Shown here: one piece after another, positions 10,147 to 20,727 of the stretch
Position numbering within the stretch: the first letter of the stretch is position 1
How the letters are laid out: the number at the start of each line of letters is the position of its first letter
NCBI GenBank assembly: GCA_030248195.1
Contig: JASAND010022051.1
Coordinates: forward strand, 45,169-109,168
Origin: Trissonchulus latispiculum
Taxonomy: Eukaryota > Nematoda > Enoplea > Enoplida > Ironidae
Length of the DNA: 64,000 nt
Direction: 5' to 3'
Notes under the pieces: generated by a model
The model's input: the letters and a program-made list of their open reading frames with translations, nothing else
Database searches by the model: none
What the model was told of the DNA's origin: nothing
Translations under genes and position numbers: made by a program

Positions 10147-10400
10147 GCAAGATGGGTGGGTCAGACGGCAAAACCAGCGTTTGTTTTCAAAATCGGATTT
10201 CATCAAATTTTCGTCATTTTTATTTTCTGAACGTCATTTTTATTTGTCCAACGTCAAAAATAAATTTTTGCAGAAATGCAGTTTTGTTTTGATTTTAGAT
10301 TATATATATTCCTAATTTAATTTGAATTTTACATTGTTGGTGTGTGTTGCTTCATATTTCACATACATAATGTATGTATCATGTCTTTGAGCATTAACAA
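10147..10400. other. Repeat tail and AT-rich spacer
   Basis: Resumption of the 165-bp repeat for about 40 bases, then AT-rich sequence with no gene. Confidence 0.5.
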
Positions 10401-10420
10401 TGACGAGAACAACCCGATAC

Positions 10421-10955
10421 AATGTGGGGGGTCTGGGAGGCGGGGTCCCCCAGAAGTTGAAGAGATTTTTTCCTTTTTAGATGAAATCATTCTTAAAATC
10501 TTTATATAATTATTTTTATTTTGCAGAAACAAGAAAATTTTTAAATATTTACAATTTTTCGAGCGAAAATAATAATTTTTTGCTAAAATCGCACGACACT
10601 TTAAGCTTTTTCTATCCAAAAATCTGGTAAAAACTTGATAATGGAAATATGCGTATACGCGCGAGAGAAATTTTGTTGACATGCCTTTTTTCTGTTTTTC
10701 CTGTTTTCTTTTTCCTATACCTTCAAATCGCGACGACGGGGCTGCCCTCCAGATCCATCCTTAGTAGTTATAGCATTTATACAATAAACGTTCGTAAACA
10801 TCCTGGTCCGTACGTATATAAGCTCTCATTCCATTGTAGCCGAGAGATAATCCGAAGAGAAAGTTTTCATTTTTCAAAGAAAATATTCAGCGAAAATGGT
10901 ACGTATGAGAAGCATGCATCAAAACGCAATTGAAGGATGTAGCATGAAGTCTCGT
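10421..10955 (+). repeat. Family G repeat with GGGGGTCTGGGAGGC hairpin
   Basis: Starts with a G/C-rich stem-loop (about 10425-10456) followed by CAGAAGTTGAAGA and shares several hundred bases with 20728-21168 plus 21727-21790, including TTCAAATCGCGACGACGGGG and AATCCGAAGAGAAAGTTTTC. Ends are not defined. 10956-11267 contains another hairpin of the same kind at 11061-11088 and no gene. Confidence 0.55.
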
Positions 10956-11267
10956 AATCTATGGCTTTGTACATAGATACATACATTTGTATATAGATAT
11001 ACTGATTGACTACTCAAACATAGTCGAAGCTTAACATAAAGCAAAAGGACCATAGAGAGCGGGGGTTTGGGGGCGGCAGCCCCCAAAATCTGAGAATTTT
11101 TAAAAAATCACTGTCAAAACATAATAGAAACTTTGCATTCTTTTTTTAAATTTGAGTGCTACTTCCACATTTTGGCTTGGTCATTCTTTCGTCATTTTTA
11201 TTTTAGCGTCGTCAAAACTATTGTTCATTTCTGCAAACGACGCTATTTTTGACCAAAAAAACCTAGG

Positions 11268-11505
11268 GCAAAACGGATGCCAGGAATGAGCTGGGCGCAC
11301 CAGAAAACCCCTATAGACAATGTTTTGAGAGGCTATGTACAGTCCTATATGGTGTTCCCGGAAGTCGGTACTGACCGGACCCTCCAGACGGCAAAGTGGA
11401 ACCAGCACAGCAAGATGGGTGGGTCAGGCGGCAAAACGGATACCGGGAATGAGCTGGGCACACCAGAAAACCCCTATAGACAAAGTTTGGAGAGGCAAAG
11501 TAAAG
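11268..11505 (+). repeat. Dispersed 165-bp repeat, second locus
   Basis: About 1.4 units of the repeat seen at 9600, more than 90 percent alike by eye. It ends where the Tc-like MITE begins. Confidence 0.75.
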
Positions 11506-11509
11506 CCTA

Positions 11510-12222
11510 CAGTCCCGGCTAGAAGTTACAGCACTCTAGTCGAGACTGGCTCGCGACTTGTTCGCGTTTCTACTGTTTTGCAGTGTGCTTTTTGCCACTA
11601 GTTTTTCATGGATAGTTTTGTCCTTAAGCAAAGAGCTACGGTAATGTGTACATTGAAAACTTCCTGCATACAGGATTCAATAAAACCCTTTGACTTAACT
11701 TTTTCTTCATAGGTCAGCTAGTTTTCTTTACACACGTACAGTCCCGGCTAGAAGTTACGTGCTCTTGTACTCGCAGTCTGCTCGCAATCAGGTCGCAGTT
11801 GTTTTTTGGCACTTATAGCTACTGGTGTTCTGATCTTTTGCCGCTAAGCCATTTTTACGTATTTACGTGTGTACAGAAAACTAGCTGACTTATGTAGAAA
11901 AAGTTAAGACAAAGGTTTTTATTGAATCCTGTACACAGCAAATTTTCAGCGTACACATTACCGTAATTCCTTGCTTAAGGACAAAACTATCTATGAAAAA
12001 CTAATTGCAAAAAGCACGCTGCAAAGCAGTAGAAACGCGAGCAAGTCGCGAGTCAGTCTCGGCTAGAGTGTTATAACTTCTTGCCGGGACTGTAGATACG
12101 TAAAAATAGTTTAGCGGTAAAAGATCAGACAACCAGTAGCTATAACAAGTGTCAAAAAACAACTGCAAACAGATTGCGAGCAGACTGAAACTACAAGTGC
12201 ACGTAACTTCTAGCCGGGACTG
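11510..12222. mobile_element. Tc-like MITE, split by a second copy of itself
   Basis: The outer copy is 11510-11738 plus 12093-12222, ending CAGTCCCGGCTAGAAGTTA at both sides in inverted form and bordered by TA. An inner copy (11739-12092) sits at a TA in its middle, in opposite orientation. The sequence around the insertion point (ACACACGTA|GATACGTAAAAA) matches the uninterrupted centre of the inner copy, read in reverse. No ORF. TA duplication and short TIRs suggest Tc1/mariner mobilisation. Confidence 0.8.
11739..12092. mobile_element. Inner copy of the Tc-like MITE (354 bp)
   Basis: Complete element with CAGTCCCGGC at the left and GCCGGGACTG at the right, TA on both borders. It matches the outer copy in reverse orientation and GAAACGCGAGCA at 8290. 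Confidence 0.8.
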
Positions 12223-12224
12223 TA

Positions 12225-12650
12225 CTGTGGACCTCCAGGAAGCGGTTACCGAACTGACCCCTCAGACGGTCAAGTGGAACCAGCCCAGCAACTTGGGCTA
12301 CTCGGGCAGCAAAACTGATAGCGGGAATCGATTCTCCGTCTCAAAAAACCTTTGTATGCAAAATTTGAGCCACCCATGTAGCAAAATAAGCGAAAAAATT
12401 CTAAGTTCGGCCCAAAACTCACCAACTTTGGCCGGCCAGTACCGAAAAATTACGCACAGAGACGGAAAATCATATAGCATTTGAACGACCCCGATATGTG
12501 TACTGTTTAACCATATAGTCAGTATTACCCCATATATAGCCCAATCTGACTTATTAAGGCGCCTTTGAAGCTTACTTTTTGGCCATTTTAGCGTTTTGGC
12601 CGACTTTGGCCCCCAGCCAAAAATTTTTTCCGGCTCTGGGAGGCATAAAA
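12225..12650 (+). repeat. Diverged 165-bp repeat and spacer
   Basis: 12240-12330 shows GGTCAAGTGGAACCAGCCCA, a diverged form of the 165-bp repeat. The remainder to 12650 shows nothing recognised. Confidence 0.5.
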
Positions 12651-12652
12651 AC

Positions 12653-13100
12653 CTGGGTTTACTTTAGGCGAAAAAAAGTGGGGGGGGAGAGTGGGGGGGA
12701 GCCCCCCCCCACTAGTGGGGGGGGGGAATAAAATGGGCTAAAAATGCCAAAAATACCGCATAAAAAGCCTGTTTTCTACATATACTGCTCGGACTGAACG
12801 GACTCAGTCACTTCGGACCCCTGAATATCGGGACGCAAAGCCTCAAACCAGAGGCATCACAGTGGGATGATCCTATCCTGCTGGAGTTGAACCATGCAAA
12901 TGGATCGACTGTCCCGCCCCTAAGTAACCCTAAGTAAGTACATATACTGCTATAACTAAAGCTTAAAAGTGCTCAAAAATTGAGTTTTAGCACCAAAAAA
13001 GACGATTTTTGAAATTTTGACCAAAAGTCCTAGAATATTTGGCATTTTCTGGGCACCTTAGGGTGAGTGGGGGGAAGCCCAAATCGTAAGCGATTTTTGG
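12653..13100. mobile_element. G-tract MITE, family 3, partial, with a SINE-like insert
   Basis: Left end CTGGGTTTACTTTAG and the G-tracts match the right end of the complete copy at 16687-17086 read in reverse, and the core (TATACTGCTATAACT, GTGCTCAAAAATTGAGTTT) is shared. The far end after GTGAGTGGGGGG is lost. A 150-bp segment at 12790-12939 interrupts it. Confidence 0.7.
12790..12939. mobile_element. SINE-like insertion, 150 bp, 12-bp TSD
   Basis: The host MITE word ACATATACTGCT is present on both sides (12778-12789 and 12940-12951), as expected for a target duplication made by LINE machinery. The insert ends in a short AAGTAACCCTAAGTAAGT tail. On the minus strand it contains GGTTCAACTCC, which fits a pol III B box. 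A matching A box is not clear, so tRNA origin is uncertain. Confidence 0.55.
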
Positions 13101-13649
13101 CATAACTTTTTAACGGAAAGTGGTACGGGGATGAAACTTCAGGAACATACCAAACTCGACACGTACAATTTTTTGCGCACATATATAATCTGCGCAGGAT
13201 CGGCGCAGCTTCTGCGCAGTCTTGTTTTACACGGTCATTCGACCATTTTCACTCATATTATAGGGGTCGCTACCGCGACCCCTATGATATATGTATATAT
13301 ATATATATATATTATATATATATATATAAATTATTGGATTTTTTAAATTTGGAAAAAATGTTTAATTCAAGTAAACATTTGTGGGTTCCGTCAACAGAGC
13401 ATGCAAATAAATAATTTAATTAACCCAACGGTTTTATACTCGTATGATGCACCAATTTCTAGTTTCATATTTATATAATTATAGACAAGTTACGTATATC
13501 ATCAGACAAGCAGCACCATCTCGCTTCCTGCACAACTTCCCGTTGGGACAATGCTGTATAGCCAATATTAGCGCCTGTCTTTGAGCACAGCTCTCTAGTC
13601 TTCTTAATATGTATATATATTATCGGACAGCTACCCTGGCCACAGCATT
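13101..13649. other. Spacer with hairpin and TA runs
   Basis: Contains AGGGGTCGCTACCGCGACCCCT (a perfect stem, about 13261-13282), TA runs 13284-13330, and AT-rich sequence. No gene. Confidence 0.5.
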
Positions 13650-14136
13650 TCACACTGCAAGTTTGAGCCCGAACGGTTCACTCCTCCGTGACTCATTAAA
13701 AACAGTCTCCAATAAGTCGTAAACTCCTTTAATTTCCCTATTCTAGGTAGTGCGCTGGCAAATATGACAAATATACACACACAATTACATTTTGTACCTC
13801 ATCATAACTCCAAGCCACAATCTTTTCTACTTCATATTCTCCGTACGGATTATACGTGCCAGGTGACGACTCGTCAGCCGACTCAGCCAAATTAGAATTC
13901 GATTCTTTTGCTGTTTCTTCATGCAAGGGAGGCGCTCGAGCCCGGCGAAGTCGCCTATCTGAGACATCATTACGATTGTCTTTACAAAACTCCTCCAAAT
14001 TAATGTTTTCAGCAGACAAAGAAGAGGCCGCAGAAAGAGATGAGTCAGCCTCGTCCACTAAATCGATGAACGTATCTGATTGCTTATTCAACAAATCGTC
14101 CTCGAGTAAATCATTTGTTTGAGGAGTAGATTCCAT
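13650..14136 (-). CDS. Hypothetical acidic, Ser-rich protein, two exons
   Basis: Exon 1 (14136-13798) encodes 113 residues from ATG at 14136; exon 2 (13742-13650) adds 30 residues and a stop. The intron, 55 bp, has GTACAA at the donor and CTACCTAG at the acceptor and keeps phase 0, which is typical of compact nematode introns. The protein (about 143 residues) begins with an acidic Ser/Leu-rich part, has a basic patch RRLRRARAPP at 61-70 and ends GEYEVEKIVAWSYDE then NREIKGVYDLLETVF. A T-rich acceptor TTTTATAG at 14162-14169 lies 25 bases before the ATG and could be a trans-splice site. EYEVEKI recalls the start of a chromodomain, but no WKG motif follows, so I do not name it. No membrane segment. 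Confidence 0.5.
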
Positions 14137-14424
14137 CACTATTAAATGAAATTTCAGCCTTCTATAAAATAAAAATAAAACTAATGTTGGTTTTTCGTGT
14201 CAAACGGGAATCAACCCACTAGGTCTAAATGTATAATTAGGAGGAGGGACACCAGATAAAGCGGGAAAATGGCTCTAGCTGCTTGGAATGGTGATATTTC
14301 ACAATTAATCCATCAATTACATACTCCCTTTTCTGATAAAATCTTTCTTCTGCGTAAACTTTCAACGTCTACAAATGTTTTCTTTGATTTCACCTCACCC
14401 ATATTTTCCAATATTTTTCAGATA

Positions 14425-15497
14425 TAATCAGGGGGGGGGGGAAACATGACGGAAAAGAGGGGGGAAAAACATGGTCGCCTACTCCCCAACCATAGCAGTT
14501 GCAGCTGCCTAGTATAGCCCATTAGAAAGAGCAAGTCTAGAAGTATACCCTACAGTACCAGATTGGTTTCTAAGTTTGATTCTGTAAGTACAGTACTTGA
14601 CCAAAGTTGACCTCCCAAAATTGGCCAAAATGCTAAGGATTTTCGAAAGTTTGCAAGTATATATATATCTAACCAACCATCCAACTTTGGCTACTATAAA
14701 TTTGCATGCGGGCATAATTCGACTTGCTCTATCACATGGCAATAGTGATTTTCCCCTACGTGCACCCAGTAAAAAAATTTGACCATGTTTTTCCCCCACA
14801 TAGGGTCCACTAGAGCGGGGAAAAAACATGGTGACCAAATTTTCAAATTTTTGCGTATGCTTCAGGAAGGCGTAACTAATGCCTCTATAGGAAAGAGAAT
14901 GCTTTAAAACCGCTAAAAAACTCAAAATATATATGCCAACTTTGAGCATTTTTGAAGCTTCTAGCTCGAAAATTTGATTTGCAGCATCAACATGCCAGGT
15001 TTCATAAGTTTCTATGGTAAAAATGAAAATTTTGAAAAAACTTAAAAAATGATGGTATATTGCAATTTTTAACACAACTAACTTATTTCTAGCGATATTC
15101 TGCATATTATGGCCAGTTCCCAGCAGGTTTCATGCCCAAACAGGTTAGGTACGGCGGATTTGGCGTTTTGACCAAAAAATCGGGTTTTAAGCTTGTTGTG
15201 ACGCTAGAATGGTGCCTAGGTAGTTTTGTACGCTAAAAACAGCTGAAACAACGCTTTTAAACCACTCTAAATGGTTGCTTGCTATAAATCCGTGCCATGT
15301 TTTTTCCCCGATTCGCGGGTAAAAAAACATGGACAAATCCTGTTACTGCCAAAGGTGAGAGAGATGTTAGAGAAGTTTGAATATACGATTGGATAGGTAT
15401 TTGCCCACGGTACGTAACGGTATACTCAAACCGATCCAAATCCAAACGAAGAAAAAGTTGGAGGCCTGCTTCCCTATTTATGTTTCCCCCCCGACTA
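14425..15497 (-). mobile_element. 1.1-kb G-tract MITE, family 1, second copy
   Basis: Inverted copy of 3874-4958: begins TAATCAGGGGGGG and ends CCCCCCGACTA, TA on both sides, with the same order of CCATGTTTTTTCCCC modules and unique cores. About 90 percent alike by eye. Confidence 0.8.
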
Positions 15498-15546
15498 TAT
15501 ATATAATTTTTCCTTGTTCAAATTAGCTTTAATATTACGTACCACG

Positions 15547-15548
<2 letters not shown>

Positions 15549-15589
<41 letters not shown>

Positions 15590-15590
15590 T
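15549..15590. repeat. TA microsatellite
   Basis: About 19 TA units marking the truncated edge of the hAT-like copy that follows. Confidence 0.9.
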
Positions 15591-16155
15591 TTTAAAAGTT
15601 AAACAGTGGATAAAATTAAATCTGGTCCACATTTGTTACGTTTGCAATAATTCATTATGGATTTAAAAATTTTTGACGAAATTCTCGTAACGAATTCACG
15701 TAATGAGTCCTAATCCATAAAATTTAAAATTAGCAAATCTTGAAAAAGTGAGTCATCAGAACTAAACTAAACTTGTAGATTTGAATTAGAAGAACTAAAT
15801 TAGAAGTAAACTAACATTGGCTTTTATGTAAACGCAACATGATGCATAATGAAACAGCCACAAGTTCTGTGAAAGTTGTCAAAATCTGAACTTCAGATCA
15901 AAAATACAGGCTAGCAAATAGAACAAATGCGTATAGCAAAGAAATCAGATTCTGAGCATAAAAATGTGAAGCGGTATATATATTGTAAACAGTGAGTAGA
16001 CATGCTTTTCATTGCAAAAACAATTTGCTTAGCTTTAAATTAAATTTTTACAATTTTAACCTCCACAAAGTGGGAGCTCCGCGGAGCTGCGGAGCTCCGG
16101 TGCTCCGACTGCACACTCCGGCGCACTCCGTAATTTGTTCAGCGCACATCACAAG
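15590..16155 (-). mobile_element. Truncated copy of the GGAGCTCC hAT-like MITE
   Basis: On the minus strand this aligns with the complete element at 36644-37822: GTGATGTGCGC end, GGAGCTCC palindrome block (16071-16130), then GGAGG.TAAAATTGTAAAAATT, GATTTCTTTGC, TTTTTGATCTGAA and TGTGGACCAGATTT in the same order. The other end is missing at the TA run. Confidence 0.75.
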
Positions 16156-16282
16156 AAGGGAAGAAAGAAAGGCCATCGCTTCGCACCAAGGGAGGGTGGT
16201 CGGGATAGGGACTCGGATCCGCCCAAGGAGGTCCACCGTTCCACCACATTTGAGGTGACAGCAATCGGAACAGACGTAAGTA
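16156..16282 (-). repeat. Possible tRNA-derived SINE fragment
   Basis: On the minus strand TGGAACGGTGG and, about 25 bases on, GGATCCGAGTCCC look like diverged A and B boxes. No cloverleaf closes, so this is not a tRNA gene. Weak call. Confidence 0.25.
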
Positions 16283-16640
16283 GTTCGGTTCTGGAGTCGT
16301 TGTTAGCGGACAACCTTGAAAAATCTGTTTGCTTCCCTTTTTGTCAGTCGATTAGGATCAGTAGGCATAATGAAACCTACCAATATCAGCTTGTTTTGAT
16401 GAGTGGTTAACGAGTAAGATCCATTTTAGTGATTTTGCCATGGCAGTTATATAAATGGCCAATTTTACTTCGTATTCCACTGTATTGAAAGACATAGACG
16501 TGGTACGGTGCTAATTTTTGGTCCTCGAATTGTTCATAGGCTTGGGTTATGCAAAAGGCGTCTCCTTCAGCTGTCATGTAGTTTCCGAAAACTGCAGTGT
16601 TAAGGTCACTGACCCCCACCCGTCGAGAATAGTGCCACAT
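16283..16640 (+). repeat. Single arm of the 1.4-kb foldback family
   Basis: Matches the complement of 6990-7345 with changes: GTCGTTGTTAGCGGACAACC, ATATCAGCTTGTTTTGATGA, CAGCTGTCATGTAGTTT and CCCACCCGTCGAGA in order. Only one arm present. Confidence 0.75.
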
Positions 16641-16686
16641 TTATTTGGCCATCGAAATACAGTTACACATACAGTTATGATGTATA

Positions 16687-17086
16687 CTGGGTTTTCTTTA
16701 GTGGGGGGGAGTGGGGGGGCGGGTTCCCCCCACTTTTCGGGTTCCCCCCCCCACTCGTTCCCCCACTTTTTTGGGCTTTCCACCCCACTCACCCTAAGGC
16801 ACCCAGAAAATGCCAAATTTTAAGGAATTTTGGTGAAAATTTTCAAAAATTTTCCGGCGTCGCCGGAATTTTTTGGTCAAAAATGGTCTATTTTGGTATA
16901 TACTCAAACTCAATTTTTGAGCACTTTTCAGCATATATAGTTATAGCAGTATATGTGGAAAACAGGCTATTTTTACTGCATTTTTGACATTTTCAGGTCA
17001 CTTTGGATTCCCCCCACTTTTGGTCTTCTCCCCCCCCCACTAGTGGGGGGGATCCCCCCACTTTTTTTCGCCTAGAGAAAACCCAG
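16687..17086. mobile_element. G-tract MITE, family 3, complete, 5-bp TSD
   Basis: 400 bp from CTGGGTTTTCTTTAG to CTAGAGAAAACCCAG, flanked by GTATA on both sides (16682-16686 and 17087-17091). Subterminal runs of 6-9 G or C occur at both ends; the core includes a small stem CCGGCGTCGCCGG. No ORF of note. Confidence 0.85.
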
Positions 17087-17199
17087 GTATATATATATAT
17101 CACCGGCGTATCCAGGATTTTGAAAAGGGGTGGGTCCAAAAATTTTTGATCCTCGTCCCCCAGCCCCAGAACCACCCAACTGAACTGTATGTATCCAGT

Positions 17200-17500
17200 C
17201 TGGCATTTTTAGTGGGGGGTGGGCCCCCCCACTTTTCGGAGCCCCCCCACACTTTTTTGGGGGTCGCCCAAAAGTGTCAAAAAATTAGGTTTTTGAGGTC
17301 AAATTTTCAAAAATTTTCTCAATTTTTAGCTAATTTATCAACTTATAAGCTCATTTTAAGCTTAAAAACAGCGATTTTTTGTGTTTTTACCTTAAAAATG
17401 CTAATTTTTCACTAAAAATTTCGGTATATTTTACATTTGGCTCGCCCCCCCACTTTTCGGAAGCCCCTCCCCCCACTTTCAAAACCCTAAAAAATGCCAG
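17200..17500. mobile_element. G-tract MITE, family 4, complete, 5-bp TSD
   Basis: 301 bp from CTGGCATTTTTAG to CTAAAAAATGCCAG, flanked by CCAGT (17195-17199 and 17501-17505). The core is the reverse complement of the copy at 9798-10146. Confidence 0.85.
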
Positions 17501-17584
17501 CCAGTTCAGTTCAACAATAGACTGCACAAGCGAAGCACATACTCACCCTCCTGTGTGTTGGCGTGTGTTGCTTCACAATTCACA

Positions 17585-17985
17585 CTGTCCCGCAAGCATA
17601 GGATAACGTGGGGGGAGGAATGGGGGGGGGTGCAGACCCCCCCAGCCCGACAAAAAACGGGTAGACTCCCTCAGCGAAAAGGAAAAAGGGCTGACCCTCT
17701 CGTCCAGAAAGCTAAAAGGGGTAGATCCCTCAGCGATTTTCACTGAAAATTGGTAACTTTTTATCAAATTATAGCGATTTTTTCAAAAAATTTCTTAAAA
17801 ATCGCTAAAAATTGTCATTTTCTACCAATTTTTGGTCAAAAAACGTTAAAAATTCGCAATTTTTGCTAATTTCGGGCAGACCCTCTTAAAATTTTGGAAT
17901 TTTTCAGGGGTAGACCCCTCGCCGAGGTCGGGGTAGACCCCCCCCAGAATCGGACCCCGTGTTAATGTGTGCCCGCAAGTATAGT
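17585..17985. repeat. G-tract repeat, family undefined
   Basis: G/C-runs with repeated GGGTAGACCC-like words and AT-rich middle, bracketed by CCCGCAAGCATAG (about 17590) and CCCGCAAGTATAG (about 17971). The bracket could be a long target duplication; TIRs are not clear. 17986-18691 holds a G/C stem at 18245-18273 and no gene. Confidence 0.4.
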
Positions 17986-18691
17986 TTAACTCACGCATAT
18001 ATACATACAGTGTTTTTTTTTGCTCGGATACTTTTGCGCTCTTCTGCGCACTGCCCCAAATTTTTTTGCGCAAATTGCTAAAAAAGTGCGCTTAGCAGGA
18101 AAAAAGCTATAATTTCGCATATATAATTGCTGTTTCGTATTTGTTAGAAATTACCTGACTTTACTACAACTTTCGGAGCTGCAGCAGGTTATATATAAGA
18201 TGCCAGAACTTAACGTGGATTAGGAAACCCAACCTACTTCGGAGCGGGGGGTCTGAAGGCTGAGCCCCCAGAAGCAATATATGTATAGATTTCAAAAATA
18301 CATAGAAAACATTTCACTATCATTTCTCAAAAAGTTTTATTTGTTGAAGTATATATATAAATTTGATTTCTGTATATGTATTTAGCGAAATGATGAAACG
18401 ATTGGCAATTTTTAAGTTATTTTCATTTCAAGATTCCTGACTGCTTTTAATAAAAACAAAAATAAATGCTGTTTTGAAATTTCATCGAAAATTACGTATA
18501 TATATAGCTTCAGAAAATGATTCAAGGTTCCGATCTTTGACTTTTCCATGACTTTGAATTTTCAGGGCTCAGCCCGGGGCATATCTACTTTTAAATGCCT
18601 TTTGAAGCGTCGGTGGGTAAGAAAGCACTGATAGAACACATAATCCTAGCTGACAAAACCTCCTGTGAATGTTTATTCTGTATTATATTAT

Positions 18692-19070
18692 TAGAGATGC
18701 ACCGGGGCCGCCACTACCGGGGCCGGGGCCACCTTGGCCCCGGTACCGTGGCCGGGGCCGGGACCGGGGGCCTGGAAATTGGGGGTCCAAATCGAAAATT
18801 TTCAAAAATTTTCTGGAAAATTTAAATTTTGCAGTAATTTTTGATATACAAACGTTACTATCCTTGTTTTTATTAATATCGGCGTGAAAACAAACGATTT
18901 GTAACACTTTTTGACTTTCGAAAATTCAAAATTTTGGTTAAAAGATGTCAAAAATTCACACAATTTTGCTAATTTTTGGCCCCGGTCGGTACCGGGGCCT
19001 GACCACCGGGGCCGGGGCCTGACTACCGGGGCCGGGGCCGGAGCCGGGGCCAGGCCCCACTGCATCCCTA
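18692..19070. mobile_element. hAT-like MITE with GGGGCC-repeat ends, 8-bp TSD
   Basis: 379 bp, TAGAGATGCACCGGGGCC on the left and the complement of TAGGGATGCAGTGGGGCC on the right. TATATTAT is duplicated exactly (18684-18691 and 19071-19078). The ends fit the hAT pattern YARNG. Between them, 60-100 bases of GGGGCC/CCGGGG low-complexity sequence at each end flank an AT-rich core. Confidence 0.88.
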
Positions 19071-19078
19071 TATATTAT

Positions 19079-19579
19079 ATTAACATTTCTCCAAAAACTG
19101 CCAAACAAACATTAAAATTATTTCATAACATGAGCAATGCGAGTTGCACAATAATATATATATATATACACAAGCTAGATTAGCTCATACATTAGGCCAC
19201 GGGTGTTTGTATATTAATGTTAGCATGTTTAGTGAATGTTAAGTCACAACTTTGCGTTATAGCAGTTGTATAAAAGTAAGTACGGGGGTCTGGGGGCTGA
19301 GCCCCCAGGAAAAACAAGAGATTTTTGTGAAATTGTGAGCCAGAAGCAATTTTTCTGAGCACTTAGAACAGTAATTTTCTCTTTGTTCCGCTAGAGAAAG
19401 TGCGCACGCGTGCGCACAAGCCCAAAATTTTTTGCTAATTTCAGAAAAAAGTGTGTCATTGCGCACTTTTTTGAGCAAAAAAAACACTGTATACATATAT
19501 ACGTACGCACTTACAAATATGAGTGTCTATTATGTATATACTGTATATTATTAGTATCATTATTATTATTATGTATATA
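19079..19579. other. Spacer with G/C stem-loop
   Basis: TA run near 19155-19168; stem-loop GGGGGTCTGGGGGCTGAGCC at 19284-19308, one of five alike in the window. No gene. Confidence 0.5.
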
Positions 19580-20688
19580 TAGCCATGGGGTGAAAAAAAA
19601 CCCACCCCATTTTTGGGGGGAAAAAAACCCACCCGCCTCCTGGGTCATGGGTTGGAGATATGAGCTCCAAATCACAGCAGCTGGAAGCGCGACTCTTTCT
19701 TACCTATGTATGCAAAGATCAAGTCATTTGGTTCACTCCTGCTCATTTTATGACATTTTGAAAATGACAACTACTTTTTGGTCCAACCATGCCAAAATTT
19801 TGAAAAAGTTTGGACCGATGTAACTTTTGACTGGGTTGGGTTAGAAAAGTTTTGCAAATATCTGCAATGATGGCAACTCTTCCTCTTTGCACACAGCCAA
19901 AGTTAGACCGATCCGCTGTACCGTTAGTCTGGCACATTGCCAAACGTGGCGGGGAAAAAAACCCACTTTGGGGGGAAAAAAACCCACCCAAATTTTTTTG
20001 CAAAATTTTTTAACAACTCAACACGGAAACAATTAGAGACTATAGCACGGTACTATCGAGCACGCTGCGTCATCCTATGCGGTCAGATTCGGACAATTTT
20101 GATTCCCTTGCTAGCTAGGGGCTAAAAACCTTAAAAGTGCCATTTCGCTGCTGGAGGACCCAATACAGGTACAATTGTGGATTTTAACAGGCAATTCTAC
20201 GTAAAAAAACCATTCTCTACACGATAGAATAATAAGTTTTATCAAATTACATCATTTTTAGCATTTTTCAAAAATTGCCCTATGTTTATGTGTTAAACTT
20301 TATGAAACCTGGCCAGTTGATGCAGCATTTTCAACGGCACATGAGATCTCAATAAAAGCTACTTAGATCGGGTTTTTTGGTTCATACTAACTAAAAAAGG
20401 GTTGAATTTTACACTGGAAGTGTCAGAATTGCGATAGAACAATTTTTAAGACCTGTGAGGGGTGGGTTTATTTTCCCCCCATTTGGGTTTTTTCCCCCAT
20501 TGGGTTTTTTCCCCCGCTACTTTTTGCATTATACCGCTCTAACGGTACAACCTAGAGAAGTGCAAATAGGCTTAAAAGAAAGTTCTAAGTACGCCAAGTA
20601 CGACGGTATATAAAGTTCTCAGATACCCCTTATAATAAAAAAGTTCCAGCCAAAATCCGAAAATGTGGGTTTTTTCCCCCCATGGCTA
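19580..20688 (+). mobile_element. 1.1-kb G-tract MITE, family 2, TA-flanked
   Basis: Runs from TAGCCATGGGGTGAAAAAAA to the complement of TAGCCATGGGGGGAAAAAAC, bordered by TA. The module GGGGAAAAAAACCCACC occurs several times in both directions (about 19590, 19618, 19952, 19972, 20463, 20480, 20495, 20667). Same plan and size as family 1 but unrelated in core sequence. No transposase. Confidence 0.8.
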
Positions 20689-20727
20689 TACTCAGTATTA
20701 ACAATAATCAGAATAACAGAATACCAT

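Noticed and set aside
13798..13840. Chromodomain call from EYEVEKI
   Set aside because: The continuation across the best splice site lacks the YLVKWKG part, so the family name would be a guess.
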